NCBI GenBank assembly: GCA_003313425.1 | Contig: NHZP01000043.1 | Location: forward strand, 1 to 64,000 | Length of the DNA: 64,000 nucleotides | Source: Pseudopyrenochaeta lycopersici | Lineage: Eukaryota > Ascomycota > Dothideomycetes > Pleosporales > Pseudopyrenochaetaceae | Direction: 5' to 3' | Part shown: positions 9,859-21,740 of the stretch, piece by piece | Layout: each line of letters starts with the position of its first letter | How positions within the stretch are numbered: position 1 is the stretch's first letter | Made by a program: the position numbers and the translations under genes | The notes under the pieces: model-generated | Databases searched by the model: none | The model's input: the letters and a program-made list of their open reading frames with translations, nothing else | What the model was told of the DNA's origin: nothing

Positions 9859-11704
9859 ACGTCAAGCACCACCGAACCCACCACCCCACCGAACCCACCG
9901 AAAATGCTTGGCGCTACCAACTCAGCTCATTCATCATTAGAACTATCACTATCAACAAGACTAGCTGTGCAATAAGTGCTTGCCTCTGACTCTTCTGAAT
10001 CGTCTGGACGTTTTCTACACGTTGTTTTGTTGTGGCCAGTCTCTCCACAGTTCCCACAGCGCCGAGCAGCTCGTTGAGGCCCTACTCGATCGTCCTGTGT
10101 ACGCGCCTTTTTTACTGGATTATTACTCAACGATCCAGTAATACTCAACTCTGCTCCAGCCCCATACTCTAATGTACCTCCCTTCTGGATCTGCTTCCTT
10201 TTACGCGATTTCCGTGCAGTTTGCACTGCTAATTGCTCTTCAAGCTCCTTAATACGGGAAGCTTGAAGGTTAAACTGAACTAACAGACTATCACCGCCTC
10301 TAACAAGCTGCTCATACGCCTCCTGGGCTGTACTAGGCGATCGAGTAAATTTACTCAATACTAGCTTTGATTGAGAGCTAAATTCGAACGAATTGCTTGG
10401 AGTCTTTGATTGCCACGGCGTCTCTAGTGGTGGGGCTTGAGGCGGGGTACGGATACGTACATTAAGGCGATCAATCACTCGATCAGGGTTTATAGGAACA
10501 AGTCCTGACGCCTCAAAGGCTGCTTTGCAGTTAGCCTCTGTAAAAACGCGTTCGTACGCGTCTTTAAAGGCTGGTAGAAAGCCTTCCTTGCTGATATGGA
10601 AGACGCGCTTCCGTGCCAAGTCTCTAACGCGTTGACCGTATATGCGCTTTAGAGGGGAGAAACAAACTACATCAAGCGGCTGAAGGATGTGTGACGAGTG
10701 TGACGGCATACAGAGCGTAAGGATCTTGTTGTCAAGGCAGTATTGCTTGAAATCCCAGCTCTGGTGGCTCTCATGGCCGTCCAAAAGGAGGAGCCTGTGT
10801 GCCCCTACCATACGCTCCTTTGTATGCTTGTCAAAGTGCTTTAACCACTCAAGACCAAGCACGTTGTTTGTCCAGCCATTATTAGAGACTGAGACCTTCC
10901 AATTGCGCGGGATATCCACCTCCTTGTACCACGCTGAGAGGTGAACTTTCCCTTTGAGGATGAGAAAAGGTGGGGTGGAGTACCCAGCAGCGCAGATGCT
11001 CGCAATAGCTGTAACCCACTCCCGATTGCCTGCCTGGACGAGCTCAGGCCGCGCACGCCTTTCAGAACCAGTAACAACCTTTGATGAGCTAGCAATTCCC
11101 ATCTGAAAGCCAGTTTCATCAAAGTTGTGCACATCATCTGGGTGGACGCCATACTGCTCCATTGTGTCCTGAACGCGTGTAAACCACGCGTTTATCTCTT
11201 CAGGGTCTTCCCTCAGTATCCTCTGACGGTCCTTTGCTCGATTAAAAGCCGTTTTAAGCTTCTCTGTACGCGCCACAAATCTCTCAGTCCAATTCTTGCC
11301 CACCTTCTCTGCACCCCGCGCTCCTAGTATGTGATCCGCCATATCCGCCACCTCTGACAGTGTAGGTGGAAAGCCTCTTGCATCGAGATCAAGAATACAC
11401 TCGACGATTGAGTGTTCTTCAGTAGTAGTAAGGATACGGCTGTTAGGTGGTGTTTCGAGTCGAAATGGTACCCCGCGGGCGCGTTCAGTAAGGGTTGGGC
11501 GCTTCACGTTAAAGGCTTTGGCAGCAGCTGTATAGGATTTAAATTGGCCAAGATTGTAACTTTGAAGAGCAAGCTGTAGTCTCCCTTCATGTTGAACTAA
11601 AAGCGTGTTGCGTTGCTCAGCCATTACGCGTTGATGAGTTGTGTAGTGGTCTTGGCAGATTTCGGTGGGTTCGGTGGGGTGGTGGGTTCGGTGGTGCTTG
11701 ACGT
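9859..11704 (-). mobile_element. Complete pogo-type transposon (1846 bp) with TA duplication
   Basis: Perfect 45-bp terminal inverted repeats (9859-9903 and 11660-11704, outer ends ACGTCAAGCACCACCGAACC) are flanked by TA on both sides (9857-9858 and 11705-11706). The empty site is preserved in the right arm near 21961. It carries one intact transposase gene of normal base composition inside AT-rich DNA, so it inserted recently, after the inverted duplication, and shows no RIP-like decay. Confidence 0.95.
9927..11624 (-). CDS. pogo-family DDE transposase, intact
   Basis: 565 residues from an ATG at 11624. An N-terminal psq/CENP-B-type helix-turn-helix (residues about 10-55, SYTAAAKAFNVKRPTLTERA) precedes the DDE_1 core, with Asp residues in HNFDETGF (about 168), LLLDGHESH (about 280) and LQPLDVV (about 315). 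The C-terminus has a basic patch (RKSRKRKQ) and a CCHC knuckle (CGNCGETGHNKTTC), then an acidic end. The three catalytic acids and both ends of the element are present, so it could be active. It reads opposite to the hAT gene at 7962. Confidence 0.93.
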   Translation of the reverse strand: MAEQRNTLLVQHEGRLQLALQSYNLGQFKSYTAAAKAFNVKRPTLTERARGVPFRLETPPNSRILTTTEEHSIVECILDLDARGFPPTLSEVADMADHILGARGAEKVGKNWTERFVARTEKLKTAFNRAKDRQRILREDPEEINAWFTRVQDTMEQYGVHPDDVHNFDETGFQMGIASSSKVVTGSERRARPELVQAGNREWVTAIASICAAGYSTPPFLILKGKVHLSAWYKEVDIPRNWKVSVSNNGWTNNVLGLEWLKHFDKHTKERMVGAHRLLLLDGHESHQSWDFKQYCLDNKILTLCMPSHSSHILQPLDVVCFSPLKRIYGQRVRDLARKRVFHISKEGFLPAFKDAYERVFTEANCKAAFEASGLVPINPDRVIDRLNVRIRTPPQAPPLETPWQSKTPSNSFEFSSQSKLVLSKFTRSPSTAQEAYEQLVRGGDSLLVQFNLQASRIKELEEQLAVQTARKSRKRKQIQKGGTLEYGAGAELSITGSLSNNPVKKARTQDDRVGPQRAARRCGNCGETGHNKTTCRKRPDDSEESEASTYCTASLVDSDSSNDE

Positions 11705-11934
11705 TAATTACTATATAAATTTATAGTAGTACTAAAACCTAATAAGAAAAAAGTTAAATTTTATTCTAGCTTTTAATATTAACTCTACTTTCTTATTTTT
11801 ATTAAGCTTTATATATAACTATATATATAGTAAATAATCTAAATAAATATAATTATAAAGTTTTAATTAGTAATAGTAATTACTATTACTAGTAAAATAA
11901 TAACCTTAAGTTATTAAAGTTTTTAAAGTTTTTA

Positions 11935-12060
11935 ACGTTCTTAACAACCTTAATAACCTTAACAACCTTAATAACCTTAACAACCTTAACGACCTTAACA
12001 ACCTTAACAACCTTAACAACCTTAACAACCTTAACAACCTTAACAACCTTAACAACCTTA
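11935..12060. repeat. 9-bp minisatellite, left arm
   Basis: About 14 copies of a CCTTAACAA unit with a few variants (AATAACCTT, ACGACCTT). A mirror copy (GGTTGTTAA units) lies at about 21622-21740 in the right arm. There is no telomere motif. Confidence 0.9.
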
Positions 12061-12259
12061 ATAATTTAATATATTATATTATATATAATACTACTACTGA
12101 AGCTATATTATTTACTAATAATAGTATTAGTAATTACTATTACTAACAAAGTAGTAACTCTAATAAAGTATTATAAGTATTATAAAACTAATTTTAAAAT
12201 ATAGTTTAGTATATTTTTAATTATTTACTAATTTAGTTCTTTAAGAAAGTATTTTATAT

Positions 12260-12733
12260 TGTGCAGGAACAGAGGCCTCAGCAAGCTTCTCCCTGTCGAT
12301 GGTAGCCTTGAGCACACTGAACACAGCTAGGTAGTCATCCCATCAAGGATGAGATGAGAGGTAGGAGGTAGGTAAACAAGGATGAACAATAAGGGGGAGG
12401 GGGGGTAATAACTGTAGCTGTGGTAGCTGTATCCGTCTGTCTGTCTGTACTGTCTTAATTACTTCTAGATGTTCCTTAGATAGTGGATCCTTAATAGTAG
12501 ATGCTAGATCGTGCTTCCTTCCAGTAGATGCTGGATACCCTCCGCCTGCCTGCCTCCTTATATCCTTATTTTTCTGCTAATCTCGCTTAATTGCCTTGAA
12601 GTCTGAGCTGCTGTGGCCTAAGCTGCTATGGCCTGAGCTGCTGCATCTGAACTGCTGCATCTGAACTGCTGCATCTAACTAGCTGAGATGCCCTTAGTGG
12701 CCAGGTGACCAGGTCACCAAGTGCATCGGCACA
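12260..12733 (-). repeat. Solo LTR (474 bp), left arm
   Basis: Reverse complement of the LTR at 20952-21425. Its ends are TGTGC and GCACA, flanked by ATAT on both sides. It has GC-richer composition than its surroundings and no internal retrotransposon genes. Confidence 0.75.
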
Positions 12734-12863
12734 ATATTATACTACTTATATAAATATTTAGTTATCTAAATAAATATAACTTTTTAGCTGTAAAAGAAGA
12801 GTTTATTAGAGACATTTTATATTTTTTAGATAGATTAAATATCTGTAATAAGATATTTTATAC

Positions 12864-13724
12864 CAGTGATGGATATTTACTAGTAATTACTAGTAAACTA
12901 TAAATAGTAAATAAAAATAAAATTTGGAATACATCTATTATATCTTTCTACTTATTTAATAGCTTATTATAGTAGGAATATGAACTATCTTTATATATAA
13001 TATACTGTAAAATTAATTATATATAACCTTAATAAAACTATAAAAACTACTTAATTATTATATTACTACTAAATCTAACTTATTATATTAAGTAAAATCT
13101 TAATAATAATATAGCTAAGTCTTAATAAAATACTAGCTATCTATAAAACTATTTTAAAAAGCTATTTCTTCTAAAGGAGAATCTATAAACTCTTTAAATA
13201 AATCTCTTTCTTTTAACTTAATTTTATTAAAAGCTTCTTTTCTTACTTTAAGTAAAATATATTATTAAAATAATTTAAAGTACCTAAGAAAAAGATATTA
13301 CTCCTAAAGAAATATTTTTTATAAAAAGTAGTATATATACTACTAGTTATTAGCTGTTTTCTTCGGCTTATCTCTTTATAACTATAATAAGTAGTACTAG
13401 TAAAGTACTTAATTAAATCTAGTGTATATTAGTATAATATATATAAATATAAAAATATATAAGTAGATAGAAAATAGAAAAATTTTAAAAAAACTTCTTT
13501 TATATACTAGTTTTAAATAGTACTACTATATCTTAGAAGTTTAAGAGGTAGTATACTAACTATAATATAGAGCCTTTTATATATGTTATAAGCTATTCTT
13601 TTACTTTTTCAGAAATAGTAATTACTATTTAGTAAAATAGTAAACTAAGGCAAATAGTAAATAGTAAACTAGTAATTACTAGTAATTACTATTTTACTAT
13701 AATTACTATTTTTGCCCATCACTG
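12864..13724. mobile_element. Non-autonomous hAT derivative (861 bp), 8-bp TSD, left arm
   Basis: Ends are CAGTGATGGATA and TTTTGCCCATCACTG, flanked by the perfect 8-bp duplication TTTTATAC (12856-12863 and 13725-13732). Inside, at about 13150-13430 on the minus strand, is a decayed version of the last exon of the gene at 5575-6381, so it is an internally deleted relative of the element starting at 5306. The mirror copy is 19961-20821. Confidence 0.9.
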
Positions 13725-14133
13725 TTTTATACTATAGAGGAGTTAAAAGCTATTAAAAAATATTCTAGTTTATATATAGACTTTATTAGTTCTAATTTAA
13801 AAGACCTAGAGTATTTAGAGTCTATAGTTAAAATACAATAATAGTAGAGTATATATAACTTTTACTAAAAAAAAAGAGAAAAATACCTATAAAGTAATAT
13901 AAAATTAAAAAAATATAATTAGTTAGTTAGTTATTTAGTTAAAAATATATGTATATATATATATTTCTTTAAAACTATCAGAAGTAAATAATTATCTACG
14001 TTTATTTATATAGCATTATCTTAAATTTAATTACTATATAATAAGCTAGCTAGTAAAATATCTTAAATACTATTAATTATAAATTTCTATTTTTAGTAAT
14101 AGTAATTACTATTACTAAAAAACGGCAACCCTG

Positions 14134-16186
14134 GTTATAACTAACCCTTATATTTTGTGGACTAGTTTAGAGAACCTATATAAAGCTAAAGGCTTTAGTA
14201 GTGATTTCCTTGGTTGTAAGGAACTTATAAATACTACTATTAATATCTATAAAGGCAATGTAGAGCAATATCTAAATGCTTTTAAAAGGATACTTAAGAA
14301 GATTAACCTACCTAATAAGTTTCTAATAGCTTTATTATTAAATAGCTTAAATAAAGACTACGATTATGTAGTAGCTATTATAACTCAAACTATTAGAGTA
14401 GGTGATAATGAACTAGAAATTGACGATATTATATCTCAATTATTAGATGAGTCTAGAAGGCTTATTTCTATAAAGTCTAGTAATACTAGTTATAACACTA
14501 GTTGAAATATTAGTAAATATACTACCAATCAAAATAGCAATTACTACGATAACGATATAGAAATGTCTTTACAAACTAATAGTAATAAAAGGGATAAATC
14601 CTATACTATTAAAAAGTGCAATTTCTGCTCTAAACAAGGACATCTAGAAGCAAACTGCTATAAGAAAAATCCAAATCTAAGACCTAATAAAAATAATACT
14701 AAAGAACAAGATATCAATAATACTAGTGAAACTGTACTTAATACGAGTTTAATTAAGAATAACAATACTAGTAGTATAGACTTTATCCTAGATTCTGGAG
14801 CAACTATACATACTAGCTATATAAAGGAGTTATTTACCTGTATTAGACCTACTAATATATCTATTAAGTGGGGTAATACTAATAATACTATAAAAGCCAG
14901 TGGTATAGGAGATATAGATATCTATTTTACTAGTACTAAGAAAATAGTAAAATTATAAGATATTTTATTTATTCCTAGCGTAGGAGTTAACTTACTTAGT
15001 CTTAGTCTAATTACTAATAGAGACTATAAGTTATCTTTTAATAAAGACAATTGCTTTATCTATACACCTAATAATACTTTATTAACTAAAGGTAGTTATA
15101 AAGAAGGTGTTTGTATTTTAAGTGCTAGAAGTACTAAAACTATTAATCTTAAATATTAATAATTCTAAATATAGGGGATATAGAAGATAATAGTAAAGCT
15201 ATAAGCCTAGAGGATATTAATAATAATCCTAATAGTTCTATAACTCTTAGTAATAACGAAGAGATAGTATATCATAATAATACTATAGAACTTATTCATA
15301 ATGGGCTAGGACATATTAGTCTAAAAGCTATTAAACAGCTTATTAATAAGACTAAAGGAGTAGATCTAGATCTAAAAGATATAGACACGGCTAGAGTTTC
15401 TTTACATAATTACTTAGTTTGTATTAAAGCCAAGCTAAGTACAAATATAAATAAAGAACCTAGTATTAAAATCTTAGACTGTTTAGACTTAATTTACATA
15501 GACATAGGAGGTCCTATAACTCCTAGAACCTTTAGAGGTTTTAAATACTATATAACTTTTAGAGATAGTTTTACTAAGTACTTAGTAGTAAAACTACTTA
15601 AAAGTAGAAAAAATATAGTAGAAACTATAGAGAATACTATAGTAGAATTAGAACTAGAGGCTATAAATAATAGTGCTAGTACTAATAATAACTTTAATAA
15701 TAAAGTTAAAGCCCTACAACTAGGTAATACATTTGAGTCTAGAAACTTAGATAGTTATTTATCTAAAAAAAAAAAAAAGAAAATTAAAACTAGATACTCT
15801 GCTCCTTATACTCCTGAACAAAACGAAGCCGCAGAGATTATTAATAGAATACTACTAAATAAAGTAATCTACCTAATAATTTATGAGAAGAAGCTATTTT
15901 AACAGCTACTTATCTATATAATAGAACTCCTAGTAGTGCTATTAGTTTTAATACTCCCTATTATTTAAAGTATAAAGAGCTGCCTAACCTAAGTAATCTT
16001 AGAATTTGGTGATCTTTAACTTATTATAGAGAGCCTCTAAGCCTTATTAAAAAACTAGATAATAGAGCTATACCTTATTATCTAGTAGGCTATAAGAGCT
16101 CTAATATCTATAAATTATATAATCCCAGTACAAATAAAGTTATCTACACTAGAGATAGTAAAATTATAGAAGGTTATGTTACGAAC
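14134..16186 (+). pseudogene. copia gag-protease-integrase, decayed, left arm
   Basis: Order: gag (14155-14505), zinc knuckle CNFCSKQGHLEANC and protease motif DFILDSGA (14563-14958), then GAG-pre-integrase and integrase fragments (about 15280-16180, including DLIYIDIGGP and TPEQNEAAEI). Breaks include TGA at 14503 and TAA at 14956, which are one transition from TGG and CAA, as RIP would cause. Several frameshifts follow. The gag start is missing, replaced by a hAT right terminus ending at 14133, after which GTTATAAC follows. It is the mirror of 17512-19551. Confidence 0.85.
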
Positions 16187-16412
16187 AGAAGTGGGAAGGG
16201 CGGCGGTTATGAGGATGTAGGAGGAGGCACGGACGACCAACGAAGAGACCGAGCCTCTGAACCAACCGATGACGCCAGGGTCACGTGATCAACTTCAGAC
16301 AACCCACGAGTATACTACTATCCGATACTTCCACATTCGATCAACCTGGTATTGCACATCTACAGAATACCCCAAAGAGCCTAACTAGTCAACACCAGTT
16401 GCTTTATATTGT
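16187..16412 (+). repeat. GC-richer insert in the copia integrase (LTR-like start), left arm
   Basis: Starts TGTTACGAACAG directly after the copia integrase tail and GGTTA. Its composition is unlike the AT-rich copia around it. A mirror copy is at 17273-17510. It looks like the 5' part of another LTR or small element. In the right arm its inner end is followed by TAACC (read on the minus strand), the inverse of the GGTTA at its start. Confidence 0.45.
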
Positions 16413-16602
16413 TGTCAGATACATGCTACTCTACCAGACAATGTCAGTAGTAGGCAATATAGTAGGGCCGATACGACGGAAGTCCCGGAAGTATAAAAGG
16501 CAAGAGAACACAGTAGAAAAAAAAACACAATCATGATCAACACACAATCGATTTATCGCAGTCATCAATTCTGAAAAACGCATTTCAGCATTTTATCTGA
16601 CA
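16413..16602 (+). repeat. copia-type solo LTR (190 bp)
   Basis: Starts TGTCAGATA and ends TATCTGACA, a 9-bp inverted terminal repeat. A TATAAAAGG box is at about 16493, followed by an A-rich tract. The size and layout match the LTR at 973-1148. It sits in the spacer of the inverted duplication, exactly at the inner end of the left arm. No 5-bp target duplication was seen. Confidence 0.65.
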
Positions 16603-17272
16603 AACCCAATAATACTAGGTTTGCTAGTAGAAGCAAAGGCTTCTTTATAATTTATATTATATCTTTATAGAAATCCTTTAGCTACCCACCTAGCTTTATA
16701 TTTTTAAATAGCATTATCTAGATTGTATTTCTTATTTAGAACCTATCTACCTTTTAAAACAGCGTTATTAGCTAATTTATTAGGTTTTGTTACTAGTTTC
16801 CAAGTATTGCTTATTAACAGGTCGTCTATTTCTAATTGCATAGCTTGTAGATATAGATCTTTATCCTCTCTAAGTAGTACTTCTTTAAATCTAGTAGGTT
16901 CTATAGTATTAGTATTAGAAGTATTTAAAATACTATTTTATCCTTTATTATAGAAGTATTATTAGCTAATTCGTCTTCTGAATAATTATCTTCTATTACT
17001 CTAGAATTAATAGGCCTAAAGGCCTTTTTAGGCTTAAATAACTCGTCTTTAGATTCCTCAGAGTTAATTAAATCTATATTGTTATCTATATTATTTTTTA
17101 GATTACTATTTTCAAGATTACTAGTATCTAGATTACTGGTTTCTATATATTCTACTATTTTATCTAGGTTAGATCCTAGTTTAAGATCTTCTAGTTTAGT
17201 AAAAATCTTATTTATATTACTATTATTGTTGTGTTCATAATAGTAACCTGTTAAAGATCTAATCAAGTGGTT
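16603..17272 (-). pseudogene. copia linker and reverse transcriptase N-terminus, decayed
   Basis: On the minus strand the linker region (17266-16925, rich in Asn, Ser and Lys) runs into the start of reverse transcriptase: an LLISNTWKLV-like block, a LKGRWVLNKKY-like block, YKARWVAKGF, and YKEAFASTSKPS just before the LTR at 16602. Stops and frame changes break it. It continues the right-arm integrase in order, so the right arm is the original copy and this spacer is the part not duplicated. Confidence 0.75.
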
Positions 17273-17511
17273 ACAATATAAAGCAACTGGTGTTGACTAG
17301 TTAGGCTCTTTGGGGTATTCTGTAGATGTGCAATACCAGGTTGATCGAATGTGGAAGTATCGGATAGTAGTATACTCGTGGGTTGTCTGAAGTTGATCAC
17401 GTGACCCTGGCGTCATCGGTTGGTTCAGAGGCTCGGTCTCTTCGTTGGTCGTCCGTGCCTCCTCCTACATCCTCATAACCGCCGCCCTTCCCACTTCTGT
17501 TCGTAACATAA

Positions 17512-19551
17512 CCTTCTATAATTTTACTATCTCTAGTGTAGATAACTTTATTTGTACTGGGATTATATAATTTATAGATATTAGAGCTCTTATAGCCTAC
17601 TAGATAATAAGGTATAGCTCTATTATCTAGTTTTTTAATAAGGCTTAGAGGCTCTCTATAATAAGTTAAAGATCACCAAATTCTAAGATTACTTAGGTTA
17701 GGCAGCTCTTTATACTTTAAATAATAGGGAGTATTAAAACTAATAGCACTACTAGGAGTTCTATTATATAGATAAGTAGCTGTTAAAATAGCTTCTTCTC
17801 ATAAATTATTAGGTAGATTACTTTATTTAGTAGTATTCTATTAATAATCTCTGCGGCTTCGTTTTGTTCAGGAGTATAAGGAGCAGAGTATCTAGTTTTA
17901 ATTTTCTTTTTTTTTTTTTTAGATAAATAACTATCTAAGTTTCTAGACTCAAATGTATTACCTAGTTGTAGGGCTTTAACTTTATTATTAAAGTTATTAT
18001 TAGTACTAGCACTATTATTTATAGCCTCTAGTTCTAATTCTACTATAGTATTCTCTATAGTTTCTACTATATTTTTTCTACTTTTAAGTAGTTTTACTAC
18101 TAAGTACTTAGTAAAACTATCTCTAAAAGTTATATAGTATTTAAAACCTCTAAAGGTTCTAGGAGTTATAGGACCTCCTATGTCTATGTAAATTAAGTCT
18201 AAACAGTCTAAGATTTTAATACTAGGTTCTTTATTTATATTTGTACTTAGCTTGGCTTTAATACAAACTAAGTAATTATGTAAAGAAACTCTAGCCGTGT
18301 CTATATCTTTTAGATCTAGATCTACTCCTTTAGTCTTATTAATAAGCTGTTTAATAGCTTTTAGACTAATATGTCCTAGCCCATTATGAATAAGTTCTAT
18401 AGTATTATTATGATATACTATCTCTTCGTTATTACTAAGAGTTATAGAACTATTAGGATTATTATTAATATCCTCTAGGCTTATAGCTTTACTATTATCT
18501 TCTATATCCCCTATATTTAGAATTATTAATATTTAAGATTAATAGTTTTAGTACTTCTAGCACTTAAAATACAAACACCTTCTTTATAACTACCTTTAGT
18601 TAATAAAGTATTATTAGGTGTATAGATAAAGCAATTGTCTTTATTAAAAGATAACTTATAGTCTCTATTAGTAATTAGACTAAGACTAAGTAAGTTAACT
18701 CCTACGCTAGGAATAAATAAAATATCTTATAATTTTACTATTTTCTTAGTACTAGTAAAATAGATATCTATATCTCCTATACCACTGGCTTTTATAGTAT
18801 TATTAGTATTACCCCACTTAATAGATATATTAGTAGGTCTAATACAGGTAAATAACTCCTTTATATAGCTAGTATGTATAGTTGCTCCAGAATCTAGGAT
18901 AAAGTCTATACTACTAGTATTGTTATTCTTAATTAAACTCGTATTAAGTACAGTTTCACTAGTATTATTGATATCTTGTTCTTTAGTATTATTTTTATTA
19001 GGTCTTAGATTTGGATTTTTCTTATAGCAGTTTGCTTCTAGATGTCCTTGTTTAGAGCAGAAATTGCACTTTTTAATAGTATAGGATTTATCCCTTTTAT
19101 TACTATTAGTTTGTAAAGACATTTCTATATCGTTATCGTAGTAATTGCTATTTTGATTGGTAGTATATTTACTAATATTTCAACTAGTGTTATAACTAGT
19201 ATTACTAGACTTTATAGAAATAAGCCTTCTAGACTCATCTAATAATTGAGATATAATATCGTCAATTTCTAGTTCATTATCACCTACTCTAATAGTTTGA
19301 GTTATAATAGCTACTACATAATCGTAGTCTTTATTTAAGCTATTTAATAATAAAGCTATTAGAAACTTATTAGGTAGGTTAATCTTCTTAAGTATCCTTT
19401 TAAAAGCATTTAGATATTGCTCTACATTGCCTTTATAGATATTAATAGTAGTATTTATAAGTTCCTTACAACCAAGGAAATCACTACTAAAGCCTTTAGC
19501 TTTATATAGGTTCTCTAAACTAGTCCACAAAATATAAGGGTTAGTTATAAC
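17512..19551 (-). pseudogene. copia gag-protease-integrase, decayed, right arm
   Basis: Mirror of 14134-16186: gag (19530-19180), zinc knuckle and protease (19122-18727), then broken integrase down to about 17512. It carries the same stops as the left arm, so decay preceded the duplication. The gag is interrupted at 19552 by a hAT left end (CAGGGTTGCCG) preceded by GTTATAAC. Confidence 0.85.
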
Positions 19552-19960
19552 CAGGGTTGCCGTTTTTTAGTAATAGTAATTACTATTACTAAAAATAGAA
19601 ATTTATAATTAATAGTATTTAAGATATTTTACTAGCTAGCTTATTATATAGTAATTAAATTTAAGATAATGCTATATAAATAAACGTAGATAATTATTTA
19701 CTTCTGATAGTTTTAAAGAAATATATATATATACATATATTTTTAACTAAATAACTAACTAACTAATTATATTTTTTTAATTTTATATTACTTTATAGGT
19801 ATTTTTCTCTTTTTTTTTAGTAAAAGTTATATATACTCTACTATTATTGTATTTTAACTATAGACTCTAAATACTCTAGGTCTTTTAAATTAGAACTAAT
19901 AAAGTCTATATATAAACTAGAATATTTTTTAATAGCTTTTAACTCCTCTATAGTATAAAA

Positions 19961-20821
19961 CAGTGATGGGCAAAAATAGTAATTATAGTAAAATAGTAAT
20001 TACTAGTAATTACTAGTTTACTATTTACTATTTGCCTTAGTTTACTATTTTACTAAATAGTAATTACTATTTCTGAAAAAGTAAAAGAATAGCTTATAAC
20101 ATATATAAAAGGCTCTATATTATAGTTAGTATACTACCTCTTAAACTTCTAAGATATAGTAGTACTATTTAAAACTAGTATATAAAAGAAGTTTTTTTAA
20201 AATTTTTCTATTTTCTATCTACTTATATATTTTTATATTTATATATATTATACTAATATACACTAGATTTAATTAAGTACTTTACTAGTACTACTTATTA
20301 TAGTTATAAAGAGATAAGCCGAAGAAAACAGCTAATAACTAGTAGTATATATACTACTTTTTATAAAAAATATTTCTTTAGGAGTAATATCTTTTTCTTA
20401 GGTACTTTAAATTATTTTAATAATATATTTTACTTAAAGTAAGAAAAGAAGCTTTTAATAAAATTAAGTTAAAAGAAAGAGATTTATTTAAAGAGTTTAT
20501 AGATTCTCCTTTAGAAGAAATAGCTTTTTAAAATAGTTTTATAGATAGCTAGTATTTTATTAAGACTTAGCTATATTATTATTAAGATTTTACTTAATAT
20601 AATAAGTTAGATTTAGTAGTAATATAATAATTAAGTAGTTTTTATAGTTTTATTAAGGTTATATATAATTAATTTTACAGTATATTATATATAAAGATAG
20701 TTCATATTCCTACTATAATAAGCTATTAAATAAGTAGAAAGATATAATAGATGTATTCCAAATTTTATTTTTATTTACTATTTATAGTTTACTAGTAATT
20801 ACTAGTAAATATCCATCACTG
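19961..20821. mobile_element. Non-autonomous hAT derivative (861 bp), 8-bp TSD, right arm
   Basis: Mirror of 12864-13724. Flanked by GTATAAAA on both sides (19953-19960 and 20822-20829). Confidence 0.9.
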
Positions 20822-20951
20822 GTATAAAATATCTTATTACAGATATTTAATCTATCTAAAAAATATAAAATGTCTCTAATAAACTCTTCTTTTACAGCTA
20901 AAAAGTTATATTTATTTAGATAACTAAATATTTATATAAGTAGTATAATAT

Positions 20952-21425
20952 TGTGCCGATGCACTTGGTGACCTGGTCACCTGGCCACTAAGGGCATCTC
21001 AGCTAGTTAGATGCAGCAGTTCAGATGCAGCAGTTCAGATGCAGCAGCTCAGGCCATAGCAGCTTAGGCCACAGCAGCTCAGACTTCAAGGCAATTAAGC
21101 GAGATTAGCAGAAAAATAAGGATATAAGGAGGCAGGCAGGCGGAGGGTATCCAGCATCTACTGGAAGGAAGCACGATCTAGCATCTACTATTAAGGATCC
21201 ACTATCTAAGGAACATCTAGAAGTAATTAAGACAGTACAGACAGACAGACGGATACAGCTACCACAGCTACAGTTATTACCCCCCCTCCCCCTTATTGTT
21301 CATCCTTGTTTACCTACCTCCTACCTCTCATCTCATCCTTGATGGGATGACTACCTAGCTGTGTTCAGTGTGCTCAAGGCTACCATCGACAGGGAGAAGC
21401 TTGCTGAGGCCTCTGTTCCTGCACA
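20952..21425 (+). repeat. Solo LTR (474 bp), right arm
   Basis: Starts TGTGCCGATGCACTTGG and ends TTCCTGCACA, with ATAT directly on both sides. Internal features are a tandem GATGCAGCAGTTCA motif and an ACAGACAGACGG run. Confidence 0.75.
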
Positions 21426-21621
21426 ATATAAAATACTTTCTTAAAGAACTAAATTAGTAAATAATTAAAAATATACTAAACTATATTTTAAAATTAGTTT
21501 TATAATACTTATAATACTTTATTAGAGTTACTACTTTGTTAGTAATAGTAATTACTAATACTATTATTAGTAAATAATATAGCTTCAGTAGTAGTATTAT
21601 ATATAATATAATATATTAAAT

Positions 21622-21740
21622 TATTAAGGTTGTTAAGGTTGTTAAGGTTGTTAAGGTTGTTAAGGTTGTTAAGGTTGTTAAGGTCGTTAAGGTTGTTAAG
21701 GTTATTAAGGTTGTTAAGGTTATTAAGGTTGTTAAGAACG
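21622..21740. repeat. 9-bp minisatellite, right arm
   Basis: GGTTGTTAA units, the mirror of 11935-12060. Confidence 0.9.

Larger units (their letters stand above)
9651..16412 (+). repeat. Left arm of a 12.5-kb inverted duplication
   Basis: Matches the reverse complement of 17273-22178 nearly perfectly over about 4.9 kb once the pogo insertion (9859-11704 plus one TA) is removed. It contains, in order, a 9-bp minisatellite, a solo LTR, an 861-bp hAT derivative, a hAT right terminus, copia gag to integrase, and a GC-richer 226-bp segment. The left edge falls inside the hAT transposase gene. The right edge abuts an LTR-like sequence at 16413. Confidence 0.9.

Noticed and set aside
11935..12060. 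Telomere-like repeat
   Set aside because: The unit is CCTTAACAA, 9 bp, not the fungal TTAGGG type, and it is internal to an element.
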